Of a stretch of DNA of 64,000 nt, positions 11,759 through 22,001 are shown piece after piece. Source of the DNA: Adiantum capillus-veneris. Its lineage: Eukaryota > Streptophyta > Polypodiopsida > Polypodiales > Pteridaceae. The DNA lies in contig CM043960.1 of NCBI GenBank assembly GCA_014529385.2, positions 73,751,410 to 73,815,409 of the forward strand, read 5' to 3'. The translations under genes were made by a program, and so were the position numbers. The notes below the pieces were generated by a model. That model made no database searches. It had not been told where the DNA came from and worked only from the letters and a program-made list of their open reading frames with translations. Each line of letters begins with the position of its first letter. The first letter of the stretch is position 1.

Positions 11759-11802
<44 letters not shown>
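11759..11802. repeat. (TG)n microsatellite
   Basis: About 22 TG units within the C 3' LTR; the 5' LTR has only a short TG run followed by G-runs at the matching place (53,117-53,160), so the tract changed length in one LTR. Confidence 0.95.
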
Positions 11803-11804
<2 letters not shown>

Positions 11805-12969
11805 CAAGTGTGGGGTGTGTGTGTGGTGTGTGTATAGAGAGAGAGAGAGAGAAGTGTTTCTACACCTTCTCAAGCCCGCGAGGGAGAGAGAGAGAGAGAG
11901 AGAGCTTACTGCGGGCAGGCTGGGGCCATAAACAGAGAGCGAGAGAGAGAATGGGGTTGGAGGTGGTGAGGGAGGGAGAGGATGAGGGTGTGTGTGTGTG
12001 TGTGTGGTGTGGGTGTGTGGTGTGTATGTAGAGAGAGAATGGGCTCCGACTTCTTGCGCTGCACCTTCGGGCTGAGAAGAGCGAGAGGGAGAGGGAGAGA
12101 ATGCCGATTGGGGCTCAGTGTGCATAACGCGCTGATGGGGGCTTTTCACAAGCCAAGCTCCCATACCCCTCTTCTCTCGTCCCCACCCCATGAAAACCCA
12201 CTCTTAGGGAGGGAGTGATAAAAGACATTGGAAAAAGTAAGAAAAAAAATAAAGTATGATTATGTAAATATATAAGAAAGGTAAAAAAGGCCACCTCATG
12301 CCTGCGGGGTAGCCCATCCCCACCTTGCCTCCTTTTCTTCTTCACTGTTGCCCCGCCGTGTGTCCCTTTTCCTCTCCTCCACTCAAAAGTTCAACCCCCT
12401 CTCTCTTCCCCTTGACCTTTCTCCTTTCTCTCTCCCCTCAAGCTACCCCACCTCTCACCAATAATGCATTATAACTCACCAATAATGCACCCTAACTCAC
12501 ATGCAACTTACCCTATCTTCCAAAATAGTATACCCCACCCCCCTCTTTCTCTCTCCTATCATATCCCATGACCCAAAGATCCCCCTCTCTCTCTAAAGGG
12601 CGCCATATCTTTTGTCTTGTATCTAAATAACCTTCCCCACACTCACACACACTCAGTTTCACTGAAAAAGGTGCCCACAGACCCATCCCCACCCAGTGGT
12701 TACCTGATTTTTCTTGTGTTCACACACATCTGCACACAGATTCACCTCTGAACACACTCCCCTCTCTCCCCTCTTGTAATTACTTTATTCTCCATGTCAC
12801 CTCTCACCTTTTTTCATCAACCCATCTCTCTCTCTTAGTCTCTCTCTCATGAGACTGCTGTTCTGGCACATATACACACAGCCAGACAAGTGGGGCCCAC
12901 ACTCACATGGCCTATGTAGATAATGATTTCTTCATTTCTAAATTCTAGAATTCCTCTCCCCTCCTCCCC

Positions 12970-12978
12970 TATATAAAG
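12970..12978 (+). promoter_or_regulatory. TATA box, D 5' LTR
   Basis: TATATAAAG flanked by CCCC and AGGGG. It is identical in the 3' LTR at 31,456, which supports a conserved core promoter. Transcription would start around 13,000. Confidence 0.7.
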
Positions 12979-13450
12979 AGGGGTCACCATCACACTAAAT
13001 ACACACACAACATCATCAAAGAACACACTATGCACTGTGTGTGCCTAGTGCACACACACACACCCACACCATCACCATCAGCGCAATCACCATGCTTGTC
13101 TTGAACATGACCTCTACACCCTTAGCTATGGAAGATAAAGGGTACCTAAATGAAGGATGATGGCCATAACCCTCGTGCGAGTCTTCGCCATCAACTCCCA
13201 CCTATCCGCCATGTGCTCTACCACTCTCTCCCTTCTCATTCCCCTACCCTATGCTCCCCATTTCATCGCCTTATTCTCTAAATAAAGCTTGAGGTTTTGT
13301 GAGTATGTTTTCTTGCAATGTTTTGCCCATGTGAGGTGTGGGGAATCGCCACCTAGTCTTGTGTTTGGAGTGAGCTTGTATATGTGTAAATGGTGTGCGG
13401 ATTCACCATCCTTTGTGATGCCTAAGTACTAAGCCGCTATACCCCCTCCC

Positions 13451-13453
<3 letters not shown>

Positions 13454-13517
<64 letters not shown>
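13454..13517. repeat. (CT)n microsatellite, D 5' LTR
   Basis: About 60 bases of CT on the sense strand. The 3' LTR copy (31,939-31,960) is only about 20 bases, so length diverged after insertion. Confidence 0.95.
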
Positions 13518-13519
<2 letters not shown>

Positions 13520-13733
13520 ACTTGATCTCATTCCCTTTCCTCTTCATCATTACTCCCAAGCATCCATCTCTCTTGGATGAAAACTTTGCTATGGTGGTGT
13601 TGAGGCGGTCCGGGGCGGGCAACAAGAAGAGTGGCCTCTAGACACCCTTCAAGGCTCCCGTGCTGCTCAATGGGGCTGGGGCACAACACAACACAAACCA
13701 AAACAACAAACCCACCGCCAAATCCCAACTACA

Positions 13734-13774
13734 CAAGGGGCACCACCTAGTTTAAGAGCGAACTAGGACGCAAA
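13734..13774 (-). ncRNA. U5 hairpin motif, A 3' LTR
   Basis: Minus-strand stem CCTAGTT/AACTAGG (7 bp) around loop CGCTCTTA, followed by TGGTGCCCC. Compared with C and D the stem has T-A where they have C-G, a paired change. Confidence 0.6.
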
Positions 13775-13859
13775 AGAGGAGAATCGTTAGAGCAACCCAC
13801 AAACAAGCAAGGAATTTACACTAACCCTAACACCAATGGAACACTCTCACACACTAAAA

Positions 13860-13862
<3 letters not shown>

Positions 13863-13915
<53 letters not shown>
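13863..13915. repeat. (GA)n microsatellite, A 3' LTR
   Basis: About 50 bases; CT on the element sense strand, 90 nt upstream of the hairpin. The A 5' LTR copy is about 32 bases. Confidence 0.95.
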
Positions 13916-13917
<2 letters not shown>

Positions 13918-14573
13918 TGCTCGGGCTGCTTTGAAACGTATCGGCAATGATCAAGCAAACACAACTATATATTTAAGAAAGAGAGAGAAAGGGGGAGGGG
14001 ATGCTTGTTGCATTAATACCTTCTTACAAATCTGTCATGACAAATCAAAGTGAGATTAGTATTTGTTCAACATAGCTTGCGTAAATTTCACCACAACACA
14101 TCACAAGAAAAGCCACCCCAATCACTATCTTAAGGCCAGGGGAGTCCTCTCCACCCTGTCGCCCTCTTACAGTATGTGGGATTTATGGCTAGATTGATGA
14201 CAACACCAGAGACAAACTATCAAGAACTTAACAAAAAACACCAAGACACTTACGCATCATTGTTGTCCATTACTTCACGTTGGAAGGGAGACAAAGTATC
14301 CAAGCTTAGTCCAAATCCACCCTCCTTGATTCAGCAAATGTTGGGCTTACACTAGTAGGAGAAATGATAGATTTCCTACTCTCAATTGAATGATCACTCT
14401 CTCTCTTACAATGGCATAGAGTTCCTTGCTAATCCCCTATTACAACACATGCACATGCATAAGACAATGAGCTTCTACTCAAGAGCTCCTTCTAGAGAGG
14501 TTGAGCTTGGCTTCTCAAGCTATAGTATAGTGCTCTTGCTTATGGCTCCCCCTGTTTGTGCTAGCTACACCCT

Positions 14574-14583
14574 CCTTTTATAG
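14574..14583 (-). promoter_or_regulatory. Candidate TATA box, A 3' LTR
   Basis: Minus strand CTATAAAAGG. The site is identical in all four A and B LTRs and mutated in the relic at 2,024-3,989. It would give a U3 of about 1.7 kb. Confidence 0.6.
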
Positions 14584-16299
14584 CAATTTTGAAGGCTAGG
14601 GTTACTCCTCTAACCATGGTTGGGTTAGATTTTTTCAGCAATTTATCTAATTTCTTTTGCTTGGAATTTTCAAGAAGTTGGTGGGGAAAGAGAGAGGAGA
14701 GAAATGGAGGTGATAGGACTTTTCATAGTGGGTTAGTGTTAGTAGAGTTAGTATTAATTTACAAATGGAACTGGATATTTACAATGGGAGTATCCATGTA
14801 GGATACAAATAAGGAATAAAAACTCTTAAGAGGTAAGAAAAGGTGGATTTCTTACAAGGTTGATGCTCCAAGTGTCTTGAGTAGGGCCAATTTTGACGCT
14901 TGTTGACGGTCCACTAGCTTTGACGGTACATTTTTTCTCCACTCTTGACCTTCCTTGAGAGACAAGGTAATTGAAGCTAAGTAATCAACCACCATGATGC
15001 TGTCTTTTAAGAGAAGAGGCTGAATTTTGTGGTTTTTTTGAAAGATATGGGTAATTTGGAGGAGGAAAAATGAGACTAGGTGGTCAATTTTGGAATGGAA
15101 TTGTGTGTGGGAGGTATGAGTTCACCATGGTTTCTCTTATTCTTCAAGGTTGAGGAGAAGGTGAGTAGGGTGCAGAGAGGAGGGGTGAGAGTGGTGGGGA
15201 TGATGAGTGGAGAAGTGTGTGTGAAAGAGGAAAATGATAAAGTGGAAGAGAGAGTGTGGCTGCATAACATGGGAAAATTGGGGTCCACTAATAAAATCAT
15301 AGCTCACAACTCGTAGCTCAAAAAAATATGAAAAAATTTGAGGCAAAATTTCAGCCCACGAGCTACAACTTTTGTTTGTATCACCTTTTCAAATTCGGAG
15401 AGCAAGTGAACTTTAAAAATTCAGCAAAACGGATCGTTTTTTTCCACTTCACAAGGTCCTTGTGGGGTCCTTCTTTGGATGATTCTTTTGAATACCTCCA
15501 AGAGTGAGCTCTCCAGAGTGCATGTATGCATGCCACCTACCCTTGACCTTATTTGGTAGGTCTATAATTGAAGATATTATTGAGATCATGATATAAGTGA
15601 ATAGTACAACTAAGAAAATCAAATATTGAGGGGTCTAAAAAATATGTACATGTCAAATATAAATAATATAAGTGGAAAAAATATAAAGGGGTCAAAAGAA
15701 ATCTCTCTCATTATGAGGCTACCATAAAAAGATAAATATTTTTGGTGTTCTAATTTTTTAGAAAAAAAAACAAAATAGATGTAGGAAGGGAAAAATCACA
15801 ATAGTGAAAAAATATACACATAAATAAAACTAGTTTTTTTGGATTTTTGTTGGGGTGGAGTTACACCAAATATAAGAGAAGCTTACATGAAAATATTTCT
15901 ATATGGAATAAAGAGTATGAAAAATGGTAAGAAAAATTGTGGTAATAGTGAAGCAATGTACAGAGCATAAATAACACACACCTAGGTAGAAATATTTAAA
16001 TAAATACCAAATTAATTATGAAAAAATCTTTTATTTAGGCCCTATATACAAAGAAATATTTACATACTCATGGGCCATAATATACTTATATTTTTATATT
16101 TTTTATTTTTTTGGCTCAATTAGCCCAATGACTAGCTAATTGAGGGTTTTTCATTTCAGTAAGGAGATATAGGAAAAGTCCCCTAACTCACACCCACCTA
16201 TATACAGTGAAAGGGTGAGGGTAACCATAGTGTTTGAGTGATTTGATAGGGTGAGGTAGCTTACTATGGCCACTATGGAAAGCCAAAAAATGGCTATCA

Positions 16300-16316
16300 T
16301 TAGCCGTCCCCCAGGA
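16300..16316 (-). other. Polypurine tract of element A
   Basis: Minus strand CCTGGGGGACGGCTAA abuts the 3' LTR. It is the expected primer site for plus-strand DNA synthesis. Confidence 0.7.
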
Positions 16317-16327
16317 TGATGGTATAT

Positions 16328-19300
16328 TCATGTACCATCATAGAGCATCTTTTCCAAAGAGAGTGCTTCAGAGTCCTTGACGAGATTTTCATTGTTTGGC
16401 CCCTCAGAATTTTGGCTGGAGTTACACTCATGCTTCATGTAACAATAGTTACATGAGACAGCGGCCTCTGGACAGATCTTTGGTAAATCCTTTGGTAGAA
16501 GGCGACTCAAATAGGGCTTCAAGCGATACCCGTTTACCTTCCTGGAGTGCTCTTTACGATTCAAGTCCATAAGCTGATAGTAACTAGAATTGAGAGCCTT
16601 CTTGACTATGTATGGCCCTTGCCATCTAGTTTCAAACTTGGCATCAAAACGATTGTCATACCTTAGCACAAGCTCTCCTTCCTTGATGCCTTTGTCCTTC
16701 AGTTTCTTGTCGTGCGTTTCTTTCGCTTGTGTGGCTTTCCTCTTGTAGCACTCATATGCTGCTTCTCTTTTCCACTCAATCTCCACTAACGTAAGAAGTC
16801 GATCCATCCATACCTCTTGATCATCTTGTGCTGATTTGCCATGAAGTCGCATTGTTGAAATGTTTAGCTCAATTGACTGTAAAGCCTCTTGACCATAGAC
16901 CAAGTGAAATGGTGTGAACTCCGTGGCTTCCCTATATGTGGTTCGATATGCCCACAAGGCACCATCCAAGAAGTCATCCCATAATTTTGTCTTGTTTTGC
17001 ACCATCTTTCTAATGATTCCTGCAATGACACCATTAGCCTTCTCCACCAAACCATTTGACTGTGGGTAGTATGGTGTGCTATGATGATGTAGAATGTGAA
17101 GCTCTTCACAAACTTCTGTGAGCAAGCCCTTCCTAAACCCTGGACCATTATCAAAAACAATCTCCAAAGGTGTGCCAAATCTGCAACAAATGTGATTGTA
17201 CACAAACTTGCTAAGTGTCCCCTCATTCACTCTTGCCACACTTTGAGCTTCCACCCACCTAGTCATATAGTCTACAGCCACTAGAATGTAGAGTTTACCA
17301 TTTTTTGTCCTAGGCAGAGGACCCATAGCATCAATGCCCCACTTTTCAAAGGGTCCATTTTCAAGCACTATTTGCCTCGGGCCATGCAACAACCTTCTAT
17401 TTCCATTTATCTGACAATTGTAGCAGCTTTTACACCAATGTTGAACATCCACATGCAAGCTTGGCCAAACATACCCCGCAAGCAAAATCTTCTTCACAGT
17501 TGGTTCTTGGGCAAAATGACCACCACATGCCTCTTCATGCAAACCTTTTAGAATGGCTGGAATTTCCCCGATAGTTGGTACTCTTCTACACACTTGATCC
17601 TTCCCTCTTTGATAGAGGGAGCCTTCTAGGAGGAGATAGAAACTTGCCTTCTTCATGAGTCTCCTCTTCTGAGCCTTCGTGAACTCTTGTGGAAACTCAC
17701 TCTCCAAAATGTAGCCGATAATGGGAGCCAATGACTCCAATCCCTGGTATCTCGGTTGCTTGACAGCTGCTGCCACCATGATGACCTGCACTTCTCTCTC
17801 AACACATGTAACTGCTTGTTGTGCAAGTAAATCGGCATCTTCATTTTGTTTCCTCGGAATATGATATAGTTGCACTTCTTCAAACTGATTAAACATCTTA
17901 CGAATGGCATGAACTTTTGTCCCTAAGCTTTCATTCTTGCATGCCCAAATTCCTAAAATCTGTTTAACAATGAAAAGTGCATCTCCCTTTACCATGAGAC
18001 GTTTTATCCCTTGGCCAATGCACATCTTCAAACCATGAAGTAGTGTGTCGTATTCTGCTTCATTGTTGCTAGTTGAACCTGGTAGATTGACCTTCTCTTT
18101 CATGACCACCTCTCCACTTGGGTTGAGCAACACTAGCCCTCCCCCTCCTTTCCCTGTGGCTCGTCGAAAAGCTCCATCAAAGAACAAGGTAAAAGCATTG
18201 GGAATACTTTTTGGTGGTGGCAATGGTAGGGTCTTTACTTCAGGCACCTTAATCTCCTTTTCATGCACCCTATAAGTGAGAATCCCTGCCAATTGTGCAC
18301 GCACACTATCTTCTACCTTGAAAGAGTATTGAAACTCTTGCAACTCCATAATCCACTTTGAGATCCTAGTACTAAGATTCATTTGAGATGACACCCAAGG
18401 GAACAAATTCTCTGCGGTGAGGATTACAAAAGGTTTTGGGAGCAAGTAGGATCTAAACTTCCTTATCGCAAACATGAGAGAAAGCATCATAAGTTCTGCT
18501 TCTGTGTAGTCTCTCTCCAAAGCATTCATGACCCTACTAGCAAAGTAGATGGGTCGCATCCTTGTACTGTGGGGATCTTGTTGTAGCAACACAACACCAA
18601 TTGTTTCCCTTCCAACACTAGAGCTAACAAAGAATGTGTACTCCCAACAAGGAGGCATGAGTGTTGGTAGCTCTGACAAAATGACTTTAATGTTACAAAA
18701 ATACTCTTCAATCTCATCAGACCATGCAAATTCTACTTGTTGTGTCAACTTTTGCAAAGGATGAAGCAACTCCGAAGCTAAGTGAATAAAGCGTGACATA
18801 TACTTCACTTTTTGAATGAATGATATGACCTCTTTGAGATTCTTGGGTGAGGGGAGCTCAATAAGAGCGTTTGCCTTTGAAGGATCCACCTCAATGCCCT
18901 TATAGGAAACCTTGTGACCAAGCAAGATCACTTCATCCTCAGCTATGTGACACTTGTCGGGGTTGAGTTGACCTCCCATGTCATAGAGCTTCTTTAAACC
19001 TTCTTCTACCCTTTGTAGATGCAATGATTTTGAGCTATAAATGCAAAAATCATCAATAAAAACCCTAATGGACTTTCCAAAGAATGCTTGAAACACCATG
19101 TTCATGAAGCGTTGGAAAGTTGCAGGAGCATTTGTCAGGCCAAATGGCATGACTCTAAAAGCATAACAACCCCAAGGAGTGATAAAGGTTGTTTTCAATT
19201 GATCCTCCAATGCTATACCTATTTGAAAGTAACCCGAGTAGCCATCACACAAAGTGTACTTCTCATGACCAGCTAATTCATTTAGTATCTCATCCTGAAA

Positions 19301-19618
19301 TGGGAGGGGAAAGTGATCTCTTTTTGTTGCCTCATTAAGTGGACGATAATCCACACACACCCTCCACTTGCCGTTTTTCTTAGGAGTGACAACAACGGGA
19401 GAGACCCACTCTGAATTCTCCACTGGATAAATGAAACCTGCTGCTAGAAGCTTTCTTACCTCCTTGAGTAGAGCCTGCTCCTTAATGACTCCTAGCCTTC
19501 GTAGCTTTTGAGCCTCAGGTGTGGCCTCTGGCTTCAATTCAATCTTGTGTTGAACAACATCTACTCCATGCACATCGGTGTAGTCTTTAGCAAAAAGCCT
19601 CGGAAATTTCCTTAGCAC
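16328..19618 (-). CDS. Element A pol: RT, two RNase H, integrase
   Basis: This 1,096-codon frame holds a reverse transcriptase (about residues 45-260; catalytic D125 in CDGYSGYFQI and FIDD at 187-190). A Ty3-type RNase H follows (about 325-410), whose first Asp is Ser (FFVSSSVGRE) and whose last motif reads LTAENLF. A second RNase H (about 475-600) has its four acidic residues: FFDGAF D481, NNEAEY E520, KGDALF D546, NEDADL D595. The integrase has a zinc site (H694, H701, C732, C735) and catalytic D763, D823 and E859. The dual RNase H arrangement is that of the plant Tat lineage. The frame lacks protease and starts inside the former gag-pol; it is separated from gag by a deletion, so it could not be made as in B. 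Cytoplasmic particle enzymes are the family role. Confidence 0.9.
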   Translation of the reverse strand: MLRKFPRLFAKDYTDVHGVDVVQHKIELKPEATPEAQKLRRLGVIKEQALLKEVRKLLAAGFIYPVENSEWVSPVVVTPKKNGKWRVCVDYRPLNEATKRDHFPLPFQDEILNELAGHEKYTLCDGYSGYFQIGIALEDQLKTTFITPWGCYAFRVMPFGLTNAPATFQRFMNMVFQAFFGKSIRVFIDDFCIYSSKSLHLQRVEEGLKKLYDMGGQLNPDKCHIAEDEVILLGHKVSYKGIEVDPSKANALIELPSPKNLKEVISFIQKVKYMSRFIHLASELLHPLQKLTQQVEFAWSDEIEEYFCNIKVILSELPTLMPPCWEYTFFVSSSVGRETIGVVLLQQDPHSTRMRPIYFASRVMNALERDYTEAELMMLSLMFAIRKFRSYLLPKPFVILTAENLFPWVSSQMNLSTRISKWIMELQEFQYSFKVEDSVRAQLAGILTYRVHEKEIKVPEVKTLPLPPPKSIPNAFTLFFDGAFRRATGKGGGGLVLLNPSGEVVMKEKVNLPGSTSNNEAEYDTLLHGLKMCIGQGIKRLMVKGDALFIVKQILGIWACKNESLGTKVHAIRKMFNQFEEVQLYHIPRKQNEDADLLAQQAVTCVEREVQVIMVAAAVKQPRYQGLESLAPIIGYILESEFPQEFTKAQKRRLMKKASFYLLLEGSLYQRGKDQVCRRVPTIGEIPAILKGLHEEACGGHFAQEPTVKKILLAGYVWPSLHVDVQHWCKSCYNCQINGNRRLLHGPRQIVLENGPFEKWGIDAMGPLPRTKNGKLYILVAVDYMTRWVEAQSVARVNEGTLSKFVYNHICCRFGTPLEIVFDNGPGFRKGLLTEVCEELHILHHHSTPYYPQSNGLVEKANGVIAGIIRKMVQNKTKLWDDFLDGALWAYRTTYREATEFTPFHLVYGQEALQSIELNISTMRLHGKSAQDDQEVWMDRLLTLVEIEWKREAAYECYKRKATQAKETHDKKLKDKGIKEGELVLRYDNRFDAKFETRWQGPYIVKKALNSSYYQLMDLNRKEHSRKVNGYRLKPYLSRLLPKDLPKICPEAAVSCNYCYMKHECNSSQNSEGPNNENLVKDSEALSLEKMLYDGT

Positions 19619-19637
19619 ACATTTGAACTCCTCTCTT

Positions 19638-21092
19638 TCATCCTTTGTAAGTGTTGATGTGCATGCCTAGTCTTTGCATGAGCCCTTCTGTCATGATGCA
19701 AATTTGTGCACCCCCATCCACTAGACCTTTCCTAACCAATCTTCCTTTTATGTAACAATCTAACACAGGTGTAATATCCTCGTTCATTTCAGCATGTGCA
19801 ACTTTTACAATAGGAAAACTCTCTTTTACCTTTCTCCTAGTGCTAACTGCCTTTGTTAAATCCCTCCTAACTTGTGGGCATAATGCAAGAAACTGAGGCC
19901 ATGAGATATCAAGACCCTTACCTCGCATGTCTTCCAACAGGTTGTATGGAGCCATACCATGTCCAAGAGGGAAGTCTTGGAGATTGATACGACGTCGAGT
20001 CCTCTTAGCTTCCTTGGTCTCCTTTGCCTTCTTACCTTGTCCATGGTCACTCTGTGATGCGACACCCTCTTTCTCTTTACCTTTTCCTCGGCCACGCTTA
20101 ATGCCATTTGCTTCCATGTCAACCTCATTTGAGTTTGTCACCTCTACCACATGCACATTTGGATCTGGCAAAGGTGGAACTCCTTCTACTCCTTGTGGAG
20201 GTGGTCTTGGTCCATTTGGCCTTTGTAGAAGCCTTGGTTGTTGACCAGCTCCTTCTCCTGCATTCATCACTGGGTAATTCAAGTTAGGTCTCCCTGGCTC
20301 CCCACGGGGCCAAGGACAATTGTACATCCCATGTCCAGACTCTCCGCAATTCCAACATTGCAAGACTCTCCTAGGTCGTGGGTCTCGCTCTTCAGACTTC
20401 TTTGCTTGTCCCTTTGGACCTACGGCTTGTGCCAGGTGAATTGACAGGCTGCTTAAGGATTCATTTAACTTCTCAATCACTTCAACCGTTACCTCAGGAA
20501 GCTCCCTAGATGTTGATGCTTGTGACTTACCTTTGGGTCTAAGACCTTCTATTGGAACCTCTCCCCTTAAGCACTTGAGTTTCCTATACTTCTCAGCAGC
20601 CCTAGTTTCAGCTGCATCAAAGGTAGCAGGTGCACCCGCCTCAACTATAACCTTAAGGTCAGGAAAGAGTCCGGCTATGAACCTCTCCTTCTTTAGAAAT
20701 TCTGCACCATCACCAGGGTTAGCAACATTTCGTATCCATAGAGCCCAAAGACGTAGAAACTCTTGCTTGTACAAGTAGTAGTCATCTAAGTCTTTTTGCT
20801 TATGAGAAACAATGTCTTGCCATAATTTTTGAGTGTTTTGGGGATCAAAGAAGTATTTCTTGAAACGATTCAAAACTTCTGTGTAATTCCCCTTAACTTC
20901 CTCAGGCAAAGAGTCAAACCAAGTGCTAGCATCTTTCCTAAGGACCACCTCAAACATTTCTACACGTTCTTGATCAGTTATTATTCTCTTGATATGGCAA
21001 GACATCTTGAAATTCGCTAAAAATAATTCTGCATCCTCTCCAGGCTCTCCAAAGAAAAGAGGATACCTAGACATTTGGCGTTGGCTTTCCAT
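19638..21092 (-). CDS. Element A gag with protease start, truncated by deletion
   Basis: The frame of 484 codons begins MESQRQMSRYPLFFGEPGE. It contains a Retrotrans_gag core (about residues 15-170, with WFDSLPEEVKGNYTEVLNRF), a Pro/Arg-rich region, an intact zinc knuckle CWNCGESGHGMYNC (about 245-258) and the protease active site LVDGGAQICIMTE. After MHI it departs from B: 503 bp present in B (about 42,599-43,101) are missing here, which shifts the frame to a stop. Gag would form the particle and bind RNA. The start agrees with that of B (MESQRQMSGYPLF). Confidence 0.9.
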   Translation of the reverse strand: MESQRQMSRYPLFFGEPGEDAELFLANFKMSCHIKRIITDQERVEMFEVVLRKDASTWFDSLPEEVKGNYTEVLNRFKKYFFDPQNTQKLWQDIVSHKQKDLDDYYLYKQEFLRLWALWIRNVANPGDGAEFLKKERFIAGLFPDLKVIVEAGAPATFDAAETRAAEKYRKLKCLRGEVPIEGLRPKGKSQASTSRELPEVTVEVIEKLNESLSSLSIHLAQAVGPKGQAKKSEERDPRPRRVLQCWNCGESGHGMYNCPWPRGEPGRPNLNYPVMNAGEGAGQQPRLLQRPNGPRPPPQGVEGVPPLPDPNVHVVEVTNSNEVDMEANGIKRGRGKGKEKEGVASQSDHGQGKKAKETKEAKRTRRRINLQDFPLGHGMAPYNLLEDMRGKGLDISWPQFLALCPQVRRDLTKAVSTRRKVKESFPIVKVAHAEMNEDITPVLDCYIKGRLVRKGLVDGGAQICIMTEGLMQRLGMHINTYKG

Positions 21093-21178
21093 TCAATTGA
21101 TTTCAAAGTGACACCCGTTTTTGTTTTTTCTTTCTTAAAAAGATTTACACAATAATGTTTTCTAGCCTGCAATCTATT

Positions 21179-21397
21179 CTACAACAAAATAAAGATATTC
21201 ACATCAAACGACCTATGATAATCAATAAGAGGTAGGATGACAGGGTTTGGTGATGCGAGAATTTCTCCTACTCTTTGGGCACCAAACATGAACACCATAC
21301 GTTGTTGAAAATGAATTTTCCTACTAATTGCAATGTTTATTCTAATGTGTGGAGTGAAATGGAAGGGGAAAACCTCTATTCCTGGGCCATTATCCAT
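21179..21397 (-). CDS. Leader ORF, gag-proximal type (72 aa), element A
   Basis: The product starts MDNGPGIEVFPFHFTPHIR and ends with ILASPNPVILPLIDYH then an FDVNIF tail. It ends 86 nt before the gag start. It shares spaced residues with the second leader ORF of A (NASVNPFILPLIRYDLS), the D leader ORF (LASDKPFVLPF) and degenerate C copy. No known domain was recognised and no signal peptide is present. It may be a small accessory protein or a translated uORF controlling gag. Confidence 0.6.
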   Translation of the reverse strand: MDNGPGIEVFPFHFTPHIRINIAISRKIHFQQRMVFMFGAQRVGEILASPNPVILPLIDYHRSFDVNIFILL

Positions 21398-21411
21398 GGT
21401 CTATGCATGAC

Positions 21412-21630
21412 CTAATGCTTAAACAAAACAAAAATATAGACGTCCAAACTAAGGTCGTACCTAATGAGAGGCAAAATAAAAGGATTTACTGAAGCGTTTA
21501 TCTCGGCCAACCTAAGAGGACCTAAAATTCTACGAATGACACGTTGAAATTGCAACTTAGTACTAACAATTATGTGTACCTTTTGCCTTGCAATGGGAAT
21601 GAAGGGATCATATAAATTTCCGTGATTCAT
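21412..21630 (-). CDS. Leader ORF, distal type (72 aa), element A
   Basis: It starts MNHGNLYDPFIPIARQKVH and contains RRILGPLRLAEINAS and PFILPLIRYDLSLDVYIF. It lies 14 nt upstream of the gag-proximal leader ORF and 60 nt downstream of the primer site. The pair looks like a tandem duplication of one ancestral ORF. B carries both, nearly unchanged, at 45,672-46,124. Confidence 0.6.
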   Translation of the reverse strand: MNHGNLYDPFIPIARQKVHIIVSTKLQFQRVIRRILGPLRLAEINASVNPFILPLIRYDLSLDVYIFVLFKH

Positions 21631-21690
21631 GCAAACTACTTGACTATGCTAAAGGTTGATTCTACACATAAATACACAAGCCGTTCCTCA

Positions 21691-21702
21691 GTGGGGGCAC
21701 CA
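21691..21702 (-). other. Primer-binding site, element A
   Basis: Minus strand TGGTGCCCCCAC lies three bases after the end of the 5' LTR. The start TGG pairs with a tRNA CCA end. The tRNA species was not identified. Confidence 0.8.
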
Positions 21703-21838
21703 ATTTGAGGCGGTCCAGGGCGGGCAACAAGAAGAGCAACCTCTAGACACCCTTCAAGGCTCCCGTGCTGCTCAATGGGGCTGGGGCACAACACAACACA
21801 AACCAAAACAACAAACCCACCGCCAAATCCCAACTACA

Positions 21839-21879
21839 CAAGGGGCACCACCTAGTTTAAGAGCGAACTAGGACGCAAA
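21839..21879 (-). ncRNA. U5 hairpin motif, A 5' LTR
   Basis: Same stem and loop as the A 3' LTR copy. It ends 133 nt before the LTR end and about 137 nt before the primer site. Confidence 0.6.
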
Positions 21880-21963
21880 AGAGGAGAATCGTTAGAGCAA
21901 CCCACAAACAAGCAAGGAATTACACTAACCCTAACACCAATGGAATACTCTCACACACTAAAA

Positions 21964-21966
<3 letters not shown>

Positions 21967-21998
<32 letters not shown>
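21967..21998. repeat. (GA)n microsatellite, A 5' LTR
   Basis: A 32-base tract, shorter than its partner at 13,863. Confidence 0.95.

Positions 21999-22001
<3 letters not shown>

Larger units (their letters stand above)
10493..12132 (-). mobile_element. Element C 3' LTR, R/U5 side
   Basis: In element orientation this is the downstream half of the LTR and ends with TGCTCCCGTCA next to the flank. It is collinear with 51,950-53,206, including the hairpin, the CT tract, a poly-C run (11,052-11,067 on plus) and the TATA box. It is cut at 12,132 by element D and resumes at 32,177. Confidence 0.85.
12133..13600 (+). mobile_element. Element D 5' LTR, first part
   Basis: It starts TGATGGGGGCTTTTCAC and matches the 3' LTR (30,644-32,040) closely, including a TATA box and a CT tract. 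An indel of roughly 20 bases near 12,640 removes CACACTCACAC-type sequence from the 3' copy. It is interrupted at 13,601 by element A after GGTGGTGT. Confidence 0.95.
13601..16299 (-). mobile_element. Element A 3' LTR
   Basis: The plus-strand edges are TGAGGCGGTCC and GGCTATCA, so the LTR begins TGATAGCC and ends CCGCCTCA in element orientation. It holds hairpin, CT tract and TATA box in the expected order. The U3 portion near 15,310-15,990 belongs to a different subtype from that of B. Confidence 0.95.

Noticed and set aside
11694-12191. 165-codon minus-strand frame with His/Thr repeats
   Set aside because: It is a translation of TG and GA microsatellites in the C LTR and has overlapping frames on the other strand.
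20238-20778. Plus-strand frames opposite the A gag, for example at 20,238 and 20,533
   Set aside because: They are antisense shadows of gag and recur opposite B for the same reason.
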